A stretch of 64,000 bases of DNA. It comes from JARROD01 sp037384225. GTDB taxonomy: Bacteria; Pseudomonadota; Gammaproteobacteria; Pseudomonadales; Cellvibrionaceae. The notes below the pieces were generated by a model, which saw only the letters and a program-made list of their open reading frames with translations, was not told the origin of the DNA and searched no databases. The position numbers and the translations under genes were made by a program. The DNA is taken from contig JARROD010000001.1 in assembly GCA_037384225.1 (NCBI GenBank), positions 1 to 64,000 of the forward strand. The letters are read 5' to 3'. Numbering within the stretch: the first letter of the stretch is position 1; every line of letters starts with the position of its first letter. Below, piece after piece: positions 9,997 to 20,020 of this stretch.

Positions 9997-10623
9997 ATGA
10001 ATAAATCAAATCATAAAGCTTCCCGTCGCCAGCAGATACTCGAAGCACTTGCCCATATGCTGGAAGCCTGTCCAGGTGCCCGAATCACAACGGCTGCCCT
10101 GGCCAAGGAAGTCGGTGTTTCCGAAGCAGCGCTCTACCGACACTTTCCCAGCAAGTCGAAAATGTTTGAAGGTTTGATCGAATTTATCGAGGATACGATT
10201 TTTTCCCGAGTCAACCTGATTCTTACGGAAGAACCCAGCGCCCTGGTCCGTTGTGAGAAAATACTGAACCTACTGCTCACATTTACAGAGCGCAACCCCG
10301 GTATTACCCGCATTCTTACCGGCGATGCACTGGCGGGGGAAACTGAGCGCTTGCGCATCAGGGTTGCACAATTTTTTGATCGGTTGGAAACACAGATCAA
10401 ACAAATTTTGCGGGAAGCGGAAATCCGTGAAGGCATACGCCCTATGCTGCCCATTACCGCCGCGGCAAGTATGCTGATGGCCTCCGCCGAAGGGAGAATA
10501 GCGCAGTTTGTGCGCAGCAATTTTGAGCGCCTGCCAACGGAGCACTGGAGCGATCAGTGGCCCGTTATAGTGCACGGATTTTTGCGCAAAGAATTACAGC
10601 CGATCAATACCCAAAGCGTTTGA
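9997..10623 (+). CDS. slmA: Nucleoid occlusion factor SlmA (TetR fold)
   Basis: 208 residues. An N-terminal TetR helix-turn-helix (RITTAALAKEVGVSEAALYRHFPSKSKMFEGLIEFIEDTIF) is followed by the all-helical SlmA dimer domain. SlmA binds specific chromosomal sites and blocks FtsZ ring assembly over unsegregated DNA. Its place after argB and near pyrE fits the conserved gammaproteobacterial cluster. Odd feature: the last five codons and the stop (NTQSV, TGA) fall inside a copy of the repeat TACCCAAAGCGTTTGAG, so the C-terminus appears to have been rewritten by a repeat insertion. Confidence 0.9.
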   Translation: MNKSNHKASRRQQILEALAHMLEACPGARITTAALAKEVGVSEAALYRHFPSKSKMFEGLIEFIEDTIFSRVNLILTEEPSALVRCEKILNLLLTFTERNPGITRILTGDALAGETERLRIRVAQFFDRLETQIKQILREAEIREGIRPMLPITAAASMLMASAEGRIAQFVRSNFERLPTEHWSDQWPVIVHGFLRKELQPINTQSV

Positions 10624-10628
10624 GGTTT
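10606..10628 (+). repeat. Family D repeat end at the 3' end of slmA
   Basis: AATACCCAAAGCGTTTGAGG matches the left terminus of the palindromic family D element (complete copy at 35593). It supplies the slmA stop codon. No matching right arm is found nearby, so it is a solitary end. Confidence 0.5.
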
Positions 10629-10726
10629 GTGCAACTTAATATTTAAACAAGTCAGGTATTGCTAAAAGTCCGCCTGAGATCCGCGGAAAAATTAATTTCG
10701 AAAAACCCTTTAACTTTTTCTGTTTT

Positions 10727-10747
10727 AGTGGATTTTGTAAATCCACT
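10727..10747. terminator. Hairpin between convergent slmA and DUF4124 gene
   Basis: Perfect 9-base arms AGTGGATTT and AAATCCACT around a TGT loop, with T-rich sequence on the left and TTAATT on the right. It sits between two convergent genes and could end transcription from both sides. The U-runs are short, so efficiency is uncertain. Confidence 0.5.
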
Positions 10748-10776
10748 TTAATTCCTACACACATCAAAACAGCGGA

Positions 10777-11388
10777 TTACTGTTTTTCAATCACTTTAAA
10801 CCGCTCGATGTCTCGATCGTATTTTTCAAGTAACCGCCGGTATTCCTCTTTGCGCTGAACAACCTGTGCCTTGGTATTTTCCATTTCCACGTGTAACCCT
10901 TTAAGGTTGGCCAGCAAACTCTCCGATACTTCGCGCCCGGAGCGCTCTATCTGTGCAGCTTTTGACTGCATGGTCTCAATTTGTTCTTTGAGGCCCTCTA
11001 TATTGGTATTCAATACAGACATATTTGCTTCCAGTTCCAAAAGCTTACGCTTTTTGGCCGCTTCTATATCGGCCACCGAGCTGTAGCGACGACGCAGAGA
11101 GGCATCCCACAACGCCAGTTCCTTACGGGCTCTACGCTCTGCGGCCAGTTTTTCCCCCTCTTCTTTGGAAATTGCCGGTTCGACAACTTTGATTACATGG
11201 CCTGTCGCCGAGAGTATTTCGTAGCCTTTTTGCGCATATTCTGGTGGAATTGTATGGTTTAAAACCTTTACACCTTCATCGTTAACATAGCGATATAAAA
11301 CTTTGTTTCCGGCCAACGCCGTCCCCGAAAGTATCAGTGTAAAACTGAAAACAACCCCTAAATTCCACCAGTGTTTGATATTAAACAT
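10777..11388 (-). CDS. Exported DUF4124-type coiled-coil protein
   Basis: 203 residues. The signal peptide is about residues 1-26 (cleavage after GTALA). A short DUF4124-like domain (VLYRYVNDEGVKVLNHTIPPEYAQKGYEIL) resembles the tyrosine- and glycine-rich motif of that family. A long alpha-helical, probably coiled-coil tail follows from about 80 to the end (EANMSVLNTNIEGLKEQIE and onwards), rich in Lys, Glu and Arg. Periplasmic or envelope location is likely. It lies 12 bases after pyrE on the same strand and is probably cotranscribed. Function is unknown; the family is common in gammaproteobacteria. Confidence 0.75.
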   Translation of the reverse strand: MFNIKHWWNLGVVFSFTLILSGTALAGNKVLYRYVNDEGVKVLNHTIPPEYAQKGYEILSATGHVIKVVEPAISKEEGEKLAAERRARKELALWDASLRRRYSSVADIEAAKKRKLLELEANMSVLNTNIEGLKEQIETMQSKAAQIERSGREVSESLLANLKGLHVEMENTKAQVVQRKEEYRRLLEKYDRDIERFKVIEKQ

Positions 11389-11400
11389 TCCCCTACCTGT

Positions 11401-12045
11401 CTAACCTACCCCATATGTGGCACGGTATTTTCTAATTTTTTCTACCATTTCTTCCTGCCCGTGCTGACTTTCAAGGTACCCAATTATATGGCTTAGATCG
11501 ATAATACTCACTATTGGAATTCCATATTCCTTTTCCACTTCCTGTATCGCTGAAAGCGCCCCTTGCCCCTTTTCCTGGCGATTTAGACCAATGACTACGG
11601 CCGCGGGTTCAGCACCGGCAGCTTTAATTGTTGACATCACCTCGCGGACGGCAGTTCCAGCGGTTATAACATCGTCGACAATCAACACTCTTCCCCGCAA
11701 CGGAGCACCGACAATATTACCACCCTCACCGTGGTCTTTTTTCTCCTTTCGATTAAAACAGTAGGGCAGATCGAGACCGTGGTGGTCGGCTAGAGCCACA
11801 GCGATACTGGCTGCCAGAGGAATACCTTTATAAGCGGGTCCGAAGATGACGTCAAAGCCGATACCTGTCGCCAAAATTGCTTCTGCGTAATAGCGCCCAA
11901 GCCGCGCAAGAACTGCGCCGGTCCTGAACTGACCGGCATTAAAAAAATAGGGGCTGACACGGCCGGATTTGAGCGTGTATTCGCCAAAACACAGTGCCTC
12001 ATGCTCAATCGCCAGTTGTATAAAGTTTCTCTGGTACAGCTGCAT
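11401..12045 (-). CDS. pyrE: Orotate phosphoribosyltransferase
   Basis: 214 residues, the usual length. It converts orotate plus PRPP to orotidine 5'-phosphate in pyrimidine synthesis. The PRPP-binding signature [18 protein letters not shown] is intact. The flexible catalytic loop ([17 protein letters not shown]) has the Lys-rich pattern of the family, and the N-terminal [14 protein letters not shown] block binds orotate. The start ATG at 12045 begins [23 protein letters not shown], as in relatives. It is divergent from crc, the order also known in Pseudomonas. Confidence 0.95.
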   Translation of the reverse strand: MQLYQRNFIQLAIEHEALCFGEYTLKSGRVSPYFFNAGQFRTGAVLARLGRYYAEAILATGIGFDVIFGPAYKGIPLAASIAVALADHHGLDLPYCFNRKEKKDHGEGGNIVGAPLRGRVLIVDDVITAGTAVREVMSTIKAAGAEPAAVVIGLNRQEKGQGALSAIQEVEKEYGIPIVSIIDLSHIIGYLESQHGQEEMVEKIRKYRATYGVG

Positions 12046-12161
12046 GGCATTATCCTACAAATGATCTACGTTTTTATTTTACGGTTAAACAGATTCAACA
12101 ATTGTATTTTTTGTATAGAAAATACTGAATTTTTTGCTGGCAAAGGAAACTATACAAAGAG

Positions 12162-12200
12162 TCTGAGTTTTGGACCTGCTCTGGAAGCCCAAACCTCAGA
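12162..12200. repeat. Inverted repeat in the pyrE-crc intergenic region
   Basis: TCTGAGTTTTGG (12162-12173) pairs with CCCAAACCTCAGA (12188-12200) with one mismatch. The right part continues into CGTTTTGGGCAC, which resembles the end of repeat family D. It may be a decayed D element or a regulatory hairpin; not decided. Confidence 0.35.
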
Positions 12201-12295
12201 CGTTTTGGGCACAAATGTCTTGCCAATAATACCTATATCTAACAAAAAAGTACGAAGCTCGGGTATGATACACAGTCCGTGATCAAGGGGCTAAT

Positions 12296-13081
12296 ATGAG
12301 AATTGTGAGTTTTAGCGTCGACGGTATTCATCAAGCCGCTCAGCGAGGTCTTTTTGATTGGATTTCCAATCAGGACGCCGACATTATATGCCTCCAGGAC
12401 CTACGTGCCCTGGAACACGAACTGGATGACCCAATATTCCATCCCGAAGGCTATTTTGCTTACTTTTTTGACTCAGGTATTCAACACAAAAATGGTGTGG
12501 CAATCTACACTCGCCACCAACCCAAGGCCCTGATTTACGGCCTTGGCTTTTCCAGCGGTGTGGATATGGAGGGGCGCTACCTTCAGGCAGACTTTGAAAA
12601 AATCAGTGTCGGTTCACTGCTGGCGCCGGCAACATACGAGACATCGCAAATTGAGCGTGACAAAGCGCAGGAAATCAAGGTACGCTTTTTTGATGATTTT
12701 CAGGCCCATTTACACAAAATCACCCGCAAACGTCGCGACTATATATTTTGCGGCAACTGGGCGATGACCCACACTAAACACGATGTCCAGAACTGGCAGC
12801 GAAACCGGGCCCAGCCGGGCTGTTTGCCCCAGGAACAGCAGTGGATGAACCAGCTTTTTTCCCAGCTCGGCTACGTGGATGCATTTCGCCGGGTCATCAA
12901 AGACGGAGACGAATATACCTGGTGGCCCAGCGGTGAGGCCGGACGAGGAGACGGTTGGCGCGTTGATTATCAGGTGATTTCCGCCGGATTCAAAAACAAA
13001 GTTGAGCACGGCGCAATCTACAAAACCCAGACGTTTTCAAGCCATCTGCCAGTCATTATGGACTATGATTTTGAGCTTTGA
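12296..13081 (+). CDS. crc: Crc-like catabolite repression control protein
   Basis: 261 residues with the exonuclease III/AP endonuclease fold, but most similar to Crc of Pseudomonas. Shared segments include ICLQDLRA, GRYLQADFEKISVGSLL, the WWPSGEAG stretch and WRVDYQVI. Active-site positions of true ExoIII are altered: the metal-binding Glu of the LQE motif is Asp (LQD), the GDxN motif is GNWAM, and the last-strand Asp-His is Ser-His (SSHLPV). A nuclease function is therefore unlikely. Crc acts with Hfq to block translation of catabolic mRNAs while preferred carbon sources last. Its position between pyrE and rph is the same as in Pseudomonas. The start ATG is preceded by AAGGGG. Confidence 0.88.
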   Translation: MRIVSFSVDGIHQAAQRGLFDWISNQDADIICLQDLRALEHELDDPIFHPEGYFAYFFDSGIQHKNGVAIYTRHQPKALIYGLGFSSGVDMEGRYLQADFEKISVGSLLAPATYETSQIERDKAQEIKVRFFDDFQAHLHKITRKRRDYIFCGNWAMTHTKHDVQNWQRNRAQPGCLPQEQQWMNQLFSQLGYVDAFRRVIKDGDEYTWWPSGEAGRGDGWRVDYQVISAGFKNKVEHGAIYKTQTFSSHLPVIMDYDFEL

Positions 13082-13109
13082 GCCTCCTTGCGCAAGCCCA
13101 CACTTCAGA

Positions 13110-13180
13110 AATCCCGCCTGGCGCCTCGAAACCCTTTTTATTACTGATAAAGGGGCCGGAAGTTATTTCGTGCACGTCCC
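13110..13180 (-). repeat. Interspersed repeat, family A copy between crc and rph
   Basis: On the minus strand this reads GTGCACGAAATAACTTCCGG and then, after a gap, GGGTTTCGAGGCGCC. The first part recurs near 43962 and the second near 3413, where it also follows a GGAATAACTTCCGG core. It lies between the convergent crc and rph genes. Seen directly by comparison within the window. Confidence 0.5.
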
Positions 13181-13185
13181 TTAAC

Positions 13186-13911
13186 TTACAAAGTCTGTTC
13201 CAGTGCCGTCCTCTGTATACGGTTTAATTCAGCAATACCGGATTTGGCCAGCGCAAACATGTCGGCAAACTCCGCCTCACTGAAAGGTTCCTTTTCCGCA
13301 GTACCCTGAATTTCAATCAGCCTTCCATCGTCCGCCATAACGATATTCATATCAGTATGGGCATTGGAATCTTCCTGGTAGTCCAGATCCAGCACCGGCT
13401 GTCCCGCGAAAATACCCACAGATACAGACGCCACCAGCCGCTGCAACGGGTCATTTTTAACCATATCGTTTGCCTTCAGGTAAGCCACTGCATCGGCCAA
13501 GGCTACACTGGCCCCTGTAATAGAGGCTGTTCGCGTACCGCCATCGGCCTGGATTACATCACAGTCGATAACGATAGTGTTCTCTCCCAGCGCTTGGAGA
13601 TCCACCGCGGCACGCAGAGAACGGCCTATCAAACGTTGAATTTCCACCGTGCGCCCCCCCTGTTTACCACGCGCCGCTTCCCGGTTCATGCGAACGCCGG
13701 TTGAGCGCGGCAGCATGCCGTATTCCGCGGTCACCCACCCCTGGTTCTCACCGCGTAAAAACCGGGGTACTCCCGATTCGGCACTGGCGGTACAAATAAC
13801 CTTTGTATCGCCAAATTCAACCAAAACTGAGCCTTCGGCATGTCTGGTGTATTGGCGGGTAATGCGAATATCTCTGAGTTGGTCGTGGCTGCGGCCGCTT
13901 GGTCGTTGCAT
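13186..13911 (-). CDS. rph: Ribonuclease PH
   Basis: 241 residues. It is a phosphate-dependent 3' exoribonuclease that trims tRNA precursors. The start at ATG 13911 gives the canonical [24 protein letters not shown] lies six bases upstream, and the frame extends further upstream without family similarity. The conserved [25 protein letters not shown] region, [36 protein letters not shown] with the catalytic Asp pair, and DMNIVM are all present. Divergent from yicC, a conserved pairing. Not frameshifted near its end, unlike the well-known E. coli K-12 allele. Confidence 0.96.
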   Translation of the reverse strand: MQRPSGRSHDQLRDIRITRQYTRHAEGSVLVEFGDTKVICTASAESGVPRFLRGENQGWVTAEYGMLPRSTGVRMNREAARGKQGGRTVEIQRLIGRSLRAAVDLQALGENTIVIDCDVIQADGGTRTASITGASVALADAVAYLKANDMVKNDPLQRLVASVSVGIFAGQPVLDLDYQEDSNAHTDMNIVMADDGRLIEIQGTAEKEPFSEAEFADMFALAKSGIAELNRIQRTALEQTL

Positions 13912-14165
13912 AATAATTCCTACTGAGTCGATTTGCGCCAGTATCTGCGCCTGTTCGCCGAGTCCGAGCCCGGATCGGCAAGGTGGATAGTTTGGCTTTC
14001 CACCAGGTGATTGCAAACCCCCGGATTATACCTAATCGCAGGACGGAAGGGTGTAGATGGTCAGACTCGGCTTACGACTGTGGTACTATAAAAAGCGCCA
14101 TTGGGAATAATTACCATTTACAGCGCTATAAAAAGCATCTTCTCTCATTGTTAAAGGTATAACCT

Positions 14166-15032
14166 ATGCCACGCAGCATGACCGGCTTTGCCCGCCTGGA
14201 AACAAAACACCCCTGGGGCACCTTGGTGTGGGAACTTCGCAGCGTCAATCACCGCTACCTCGAACCCCATTTTAGATTGCCGGAAACCCTGCGCGCATTG
14301 GAGCCCGACCTGCGCGATCTCATCCGCAGCAACCTCCAGAGGGGCAAGCTTGAAGCAACGCTCAACCTACAACGCACGTTTGCCCCGGGAGAGAAAATCG
14401 GCATTAACAATGATCTGGCCCGGCAGATTGCCAACGCCGCGGCGCAGATCGATAAACTCCTTACTGACACGACACCGGTCTGCGCCCTGGAAATCCTACG
14501 CTGGCCGGGTGTCATGCAGGAGCAGGAGATCGATATGGACACCCTGCACAAGGCGGCAACCACCTTGTTTAATGAAACCCTACAACAACTGGTGCAAATC
14601 CGAGAACGCGAAGGGGAGGAGCTGAGGCATTTTATCGAGCAACGCCTGCAAAAGGTTTCCGCTCAGGTGCTTGTGGTACGTCAACAAATGCCGGCCATAT
14701 TGCAGGCCCAGCGAGACAAACTCCTGACTCGCCTCGAAGCAATCAAGGACGAGTTGGATAACACCCGCCTGGAACAGGAACTGGTTTATCTGGCCCAGAA
14801 AGCCGATGTCGACGAAGAACTTGACCGTCTCGACACCCATGTTGCGGAAGTCGGGCGCACCCTGAAGCTGAAGGGGGCCATCGGCCGCCGCCTGGACTTT
14901 TTGATGCAGGAGCTCAACCGCGAGGCCAACACACTGTCTTCAAAATCCAGTGTCAGCGACACCACCCAGGTGGCCGTGGAACTCAAGGTGTTAATCGAGC
15001 AAATGCGCGAGCAGGTCCAGAACATTGAATAG
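14166..15032 (+). CDS. yicC: YicC family endoribonuclease
   Basis: 288 residues, the standard length. It opens with MPRSMTGFARLETKHPWGTLVWELRSVNHRYLEPHFRLPE, the YicC_N hallmark, and ends with DUF1732 (GRRLDFLMQELNREANTLSSKSSVSDTTQVAVELKVLIEQMREQVQNIE). The MTGFA motif and the ELNRE-NT-SK motif are the family signatures. Family members degrade small RNA targets and DNA-damage-related transcripts in E. coli; the exact role here is inferred. It starts 254 bases from rph on the opposite strand and precedes gmk. Confidence 0.93.
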   Translation: MPRSMTGFARLETKHPWGTLVWELRSVNHRYLEPHFRLPETLRALEPDLRDLIRSNLQRGKLEATLNLQRTFAPGEKIGINNDLARQIANAAAQIDKLLTDTTPVCALEILRWPGVMQEQEIDMDTLHKAATTLFNETLQQLVQIREREGEELRHFIEQRLQKVSAQVLVVRQQMPAILQAQRDKLLTRLEAIKDELDNTRLEQELVYLAQKADVDEELDRLDTHVAEVGRTLKLKGAIGRRLDFLMQELNREANTLSSKSSVSDTTQVAVELKVLIEQMREQVQNIE

Positions 15033-15057
15033 GGACTGTGATTTACTGGCAGCGCGT

Positions 15058-15103
15058 GTAACTTCTCAATAACCCGTGGTATTTGTGCCTTCGATCCGGC
15101 GGC
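15058..15103 (+). mobile_element. MITE family C, single left end
   Basis: GTAACTTCTCAATAACCC, followed after a few bases by TTTGTGCCTTCGATCCGGCG, matches about 44 bases of the terminal inverted repeat of the complete copy at 60429-60690. No right end is found before gmk, so this is a solo or decayed terminus between yicC and gmk. Confidence 0.6.
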
Positions 15104-15204
15104 CAAGCGGTGCAGCGTCAGCACCGCGTGGCACAGCTGATTATATTTGCGTATCATCCGCTACAATCATTAATGAAGTAGTAACTTACCGACAACTGTT
15201 TTAA

Positions 15205-15834
<630 letters not shown>

Positions 15835-15974
15835 AGCTGTTACCTTGAAGCTATTGTCCTTCCTGGTCATTTTGCATACACTAACAGGCTTTTTAATTTC
15901 ACCGCATCTTTATATACCTTTGTTTAGCCGATGCACAATGTTAATAACTCCACTTGAATGATGGAAATGACTGT

Positions 15975-16220
15975 ATGGCACGTATTACCGTTGAAGATTG
16001 TTTGAACCATGTTGATAACCGTTTTGAACTGGTTATCGTCGGCAGCAAACGCGCCCGCCAGATTGCCGTTGGCGGCAAAGACCCTCTGGTCCCCGAAGAG
16101 AATGACAAACCCACGGTAATCGCTTTGCGCGAAATAGAGCTGGGATTGATCGACGCACAGATCCTGAAGCAATCCGATGATCAAGATGTGGCAGAGCGGG
16201 AAATCACAGCCCACGAGTAG
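15975..16220 (+). CDS. rpoZ: RNA polymerase omega subunit
   Basis: 81 residues from ATG 15975 ([30 protein letters not shown]). It is the standard omega sequence, with [25 protein letters not shown] in the middle. Omega helps fold and assemble the beta' subunit and forms part of ppGpp binding site 1. An earlier in-frame ATG at 15954 adds MNDGNDC, which relatives lack. It lies 40 bases upstream of spoT and is probably in the same operon. Confidence 0.95.
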   Translation: MARITVEDCLNHVDNRFELVIVGSKRARQIAVGGKDPLVPEENDKPTVIALREIELGLIDAQILKQSDDQDVAEREITAHE

Positions 16221-16260
16221 TTCCACCGGCGCCATCGATTGAGGGGAAGAGCAAAGCACA

Positions 16261-18313
16261 ATGCAAACCATAGAGACGCTGAGTCACCGGCTCTCCTCCT
16301 ACCTCGGTGCGAAACAAATCAGTCTGATCAGGCGCGCCTACTACTACGCCGACCAAGCCCACGACGGCCAGAGCCGTCGTAGCGGTGAACCCTATATCAC
16401 CCACCCCCTGGCAGTCGCCAATGTGCTCGCCAACATGCATATGGATCATCAAAGCCTGATGGCTGCCATGCTCCACGATGTGATTGAAGATACCGGTATC
16501 AGTAAAAAAGCACTGGCGGAACAATTTGGGGAAACGGTTGCCGACCTGGTCGATGGAGTCAGCAAACTCACCCAGATTGAATTTGAATCCCAGGCGGAAA
16601 AACAGGCGGAAAATTTTCAGAAAATGTCCCTGGCCATGGCCAGGGACATCCGCGTGTTACTGGTTAAACTGGCCGACCGGCTGCACAATATGCGCACTCT
16701 CCGCCAATCGCCTGGGCATGAATGACATGCGGGTGGAATTTGAAGACCGTGGCTTTTCAGCCATGTATCCACTGCGCACCAGCCGTCTGCAAGCAGCACT
16801 GCAAACCGCCCGAGGCAACCGCAAGGAACTGGTGGAAAAAATTCAGCAAGCCATTGAGCTGCGCCTGGAACGCGAGGGAATTACTGCATTGATCATCGGC
16901 CGCGAAAAGCATCTGTATAGCATCTACCAAAAGATGCGGCTGAAAAAGAAATCCTTCAAAGAAATTATGGATGTTTACGCCTTCCGTATCATCGTCCACA
17001 ATGTGGACACCTGCTACCGGGTACTGGGCGTGATCCACAACCTTTACAAACCGGTTATCAGTGAGTTCAAAGACTATATCGCCATCCCCAAGGTCAATGG
17101 TTATCAATCGCTGCACACGGTGCTGATCGGTATGCACGGTGTACCTATTGAAGTTCAAATCCGCACCAAGGAAATGGACGAAATGGCAAACAATGGCATA
17201 GCCGCCCACTGGCTATACAAGTCCGACAGTGAAAATGTCCCCATCAGCAGTCATGCCCGCGCCCGCCAATGGGTGAAAGGACTACTGGAAATTCAACAGC
17301 GCGCCGGCGACTCGCTGGAGTTTATCGAGAATGTCAAAATAGACCTGTTCCCGGATGAAGTCTATGTCTTCACCCCCAAGGGCAAAATCGTGGAACTGCC
17401 GGCGGGGGCAACACCGGTGGACTTTGCCTACGCGGTGCACACCGATATCGGCAACTCCTGCGTGGCCTGTCGGATAAATGAGCGCTTGGCACCGCTGTCG
17501 CAACTATTGCAGAGCGGACAGAAGGTAACCATTATCACTGCGCCAGGTGCCCAGCCCAATCCCAGCTGGCTTGACTTTGTCACTTCCGGCAAAGCCCGTA
17601 GCGCCATCCGACACTACCTTAAAAACCAGCGCCACCACGAGTCCATAGAGCTGGGCCGGCGCATGTTCAAACGCGCACTGAGCAGCAACGGTTTGAGTCT
17701 GGAAAAACTCAGTCAAAAACAGATAGAACACCTGCTAAAAGAAACCCATACACATTCTCTGGATGCTCTGCTGGAAGATATAGGATTGGGTAACCGGGTT
17801 GCCTTTGCGGTAGCCAAGCACCTGAAAGAAGACGGTGGCGAAGAGCTTTCGGGCTCGGGCAATATGTTCTCACCGCTGATTATCGAATCGGCCGATAACC
17901 TGATGATCAACTATGCCCGCTGCTGCCGTCCAATTCCCGGCGACCCGATCATCGGACACATCAGCGCCGGCAAAGGCCTCGTCATTCACCAGGATACCTG
18001 CCGCAACATTGCCGAGCTGCGCAATAACCCTGAAAAAATCAGCCAGGTCAGCTGGGCCCCCAATGTCACCGGTGAATTTCTGGTGGATGTACGCGTTGAA
18101 GTGGAGTCGGGGCGGGGAATTATTGCCAGCCTGGCGACACGGATAACCGAGCAGGGGGCCAATATCGAGCAGATTAATGTCAATGAGCGCGACGCCCACA
18201 ACAGTGTGATCAACCTCTGTATCGGCGTAAAAAACCGAATTCACCTGGCCAATATACTGCGGCGCATACGTATTATGCATTCAGTGATTAAAATCAGCCG
18301 CAGTAAGAATTAA
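16261..18313 (+). pseudogene. spoT: Bifunctional (p)ppGpp synthetase/hydrolase SpoT, internally deleted and frameshifted
   Basis: The reading frame from ATG 16261 encodes the hydrolase start: YYYADQAHDGQSRRSGEPYITHPL, the metal-binding LHDVIEDTG, and up to LADRLHNMRTL. It then runs out of frame and stops at 16725. From 16703 the next frame resumes SpoT similarity at ANRLGMNDMRVEFEDRGF and continues intact through the synthetase (YRVLGVIHNLYKP, KDYIAIPKVNGYQSLHT), TGS (FVFTPKG-type, DLFPDEVYVFTPKGKIVELP) and ACT domains to 18313. Relatives have about 22 residues between (EKRRRIARET region), so about 65 bases are missing. As written, no full-length SpoT is made. An internally initiated product containing synthetase-TGS-ACT could exist. 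Sequencing or assembly error is a serious alternative, because loss of the hydrolase is usually harmful. Confidence 0.85.
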
Positions 18314-18654
18314 CTTCAATTTTTTTAGTCCCCGGACCCACCCCGCGCAATAGCGCAACCCATATAGAGTCAAAATTTATGGGTTTATATCACAGACACG
18401 CTATTTTTCACTACGATCCAGCGTTATACTCCGACGTTTCCCGATGTCTCTATTAATTTTGGTGTAACTGCAAATTTGCTGTCTCTACAAAGTTTTTAAA
18501 GCGTCAGTGTTTTTTAAAGTACCCGTAAATTTTCAGCTACCAACTGTTTTAAATCGCCGACAACTTTAACCCTGCTACAAGCACCTGCTACAACTATGAG
18601 GTTGTTATGCAAGGCTGTTGGAATAACGTTATCGACGCCCAAAAGGGGTAAAAA
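18314..18654. other. Intergenic region, 341 bp, spoT-ridA
   Basis: No gene is seen. It contains an inverted repeat AACCCATA (18357-18364) and TATGGGTT (18378-18385), which could end spoT transcription although only a weak T-rich tail follows, and a TATACT box at 18425-18430 that could be a -10 element without a clear -35. AAAAGGGG precedes the ridA start. Confidence 0.4.
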
Positions 18655-19038
18655 ATGACTAACAAAGCCATTATTCATACCGAAAAAGCGCCCGCAGCAA
18701 TAGGCCCTTACTCCCAGGCCATTAAGGCAACCAATACGGTTTACCTTTCCGGACAAATACCACTTGACCCAGAAACGATGGAACTGGTGAAAGGCGATTT
18801 CACCGCCCAGGCGCAACAGGTATTTAAAAACATTCAAGCAGTCTGTGCGGCGGCGGGCGGCGATTTACAGGACATAGTAAAGCTCAATATTTATCTGACC
18901 GACCTGAGCCACTTTCCCAGCGTCAACGAGGTGATGGCCGAGTTTTTTCAAGAACCTTATCCCGCCAGGGCAGCCATTGGCGTCAAGGAGTTACCCAAGG
19001 GGGCAGCCATTGAAGCCGATGCCATCATGGTTATCTAA
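18655..19038 (+). CDS. ridA: RidA family reactive imine deaminase
   Basis: 127 residues. It removes reactive enamine/imine intermediates produced by PLP-dependent dehydratases, which protects enzymes of branched-chain amino acid synthesis. The full YjgF/RidA pattern is present: [24 protein letters not shown], and [23 protein letters not shown] with the catalytic Arg in [23 protein letters not shown]. Members form cytoplasmic trimers. Its place after spoT is conserved in Pseudomonas-type genomes. The start has AAAGGGG upstream. Confidence 0.95.
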   Translation: MTNKAIIHTEKAPAAIGPYSQAIKATNTVYLSGQIPLDPETMELVKGDFTAQAQQVFKNIQAVCAAAGGDLQDIVKLNIYLTDLSHFPSVNEVMAEFFQEPYPARAAIGVKELPKGAAIEADAIMVI

Positions 19039-19085
19039 GCGTCAAATAGAGTGAAGTGGGGGGCCTGCGGCCGCTGGCCTCAAAA

Positions 19086-19940
19086 CTACACCGGACCAAT
19101 GACCTTTCTGTAACCGTCTCTGAAGCTCGGGTATCGAAACTGGTAGCCGGTCGAGAGCAATAATTGGTTAGAACAGCGCTTGCTCCCCGCCTGTCGGGAT
19201 AGATCACTACTTTGAGACAGTTGTGCTTCCTCCAAGCCCAACTGTCGGGCCAGCCAGCATTTGAGTTCCCACAGGGAAACCGGTTCGCAGTCAGTTGCCA
19301 GATAGACCGGCGCCAGCGTCTCCCGGCGCTGTAAGTCGATGAGATGCGCCAGTACACCGGCGCAATCATCCGCGTGAATGCGATTGCTGTACTGCACAGG
19401 AAAAGAGGGGCAGCCGATACCTGCTTTCACTTGTTTAAGTAGATGGCCTTCACCGCGCCCATAGATGCCGGAAAAACGCACGACACAACTGTTGAGGCCA
19501 CTGTCGAGCAGCACTTGCTCCGCCTCCAGCAACCTGCGACCGGCAAATTCCCGCGGTTCGGTGGGCGATTTTTCATCGACGATTTCCCCACAGTTTTGCG
19601 CGTAAACCCGAGTGCTGGAAACAAATATGATCAGCCGCGGCTGTCGTTGCCGCAATTGCGCACACAACAGTTTAACGCTGTCGACATAGGAGCGACGATA
19701 GTTGGCGTCGTTTCTCTCATCCGGTGTAAGCGTAACCACAACCACATCATAGTTATTTGCTAGAATTGATCTCATTTGCAAACTATCACAGGCATCGGCG
19801 TATATACCTTCCACTCCGGTGGGCATATTTCTTTTAATACGGCATATCCCGCAAATCTCGTATTGCGTTGTGTCGATCAGTTTAACAAGACGATGGCCGA
19901 GATCACCAAAGCCAACAATTAACAGTTTTTCTTTCTTCAA
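19086..19940 (-). CDS. NAD(P)-dependent epimerase/dehydratase-like protein (YeeZ type)
   Basis: 284 residues with an extended-SDR fold. The N-terminal dinucleotide loop is LLIVGFGDLGHRLVKL (GxGxxG), acidic and basic residues follow, then VSSTRVYAQNCGEIVDE, where a TRVY motif occupies the SDR active-site Ser/Tyr region, and RFSGIYGRGEGHLLK. The sequence most resembles the YeeZ group, whose substrate is unknown. The start is TTG 19940 (no ATG is available). Its AAGGAG lies in the first unit of a 20-bp tandem repeat that repeats this ribosome-site core four times upstream. Convergent with ridA and divergent from oxyR. Confidence 0.8.
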   Translation of the reverse strand: MKKEKLLIVGFGDLGHRLVKLIDTTQYEICGICRIKRNMPTGVEGIYADACDSLQMRSILANNYDVVVVTLTPDERNDANYRRSYVDSVKLLCAQLRQRQPRLIIFVSSTRVYAQNCGEIVDEKSPTEPREFAGRRLLEAEQVLLDSGLNSCVVRFSGIYGRGEGHLLKQVKAGIGCPSFPVQYSNRIHADDCAGVLAHLIDLQRRETLAPVYLATDCEPVSLWELKCWLARQLGLEEAQLSQSSDLSRQAGSKRCSNQLLLSTGYQFRYPSFRDGYRKVIGPV

Positions 19941-20020
19941 TATGAATTAGCTCCTTGAAAAATGAATTAGCTCCTTGAAAAATGAAGTAGCTCCTTGAAA
20001 AATGAAGTAGCTCCTTGAAA
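19941..20020 (-). repeat. Four 20-bp tandem repeats carrying a Shine-Dalgarno core
   Basis: There are four consecutive 20-base units. On the minus strand each reads TTTCAAGGAGCTA(A/C)TTCAT plus one base. A partial fifth AAGGAG follows near 20032. Each unit holds AAGGAG; the unit nearest the TTG start at 19940 gives correct spacing. The array lies in the leader of the epimerase-like gene and upstream of oxyR. Seen directly; copy-number variation is plausible. Confidence 0.9.

Noticed and set aside
16626..16649. Perfect 24-bp palindrome inside spoT as a regulatory site
   Set aside because: It encodes the conserved MSLAMARDI residues in the normal frame; the symmetry probably results from coding. 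Kept only as a possible contributor to the nearby deletion.
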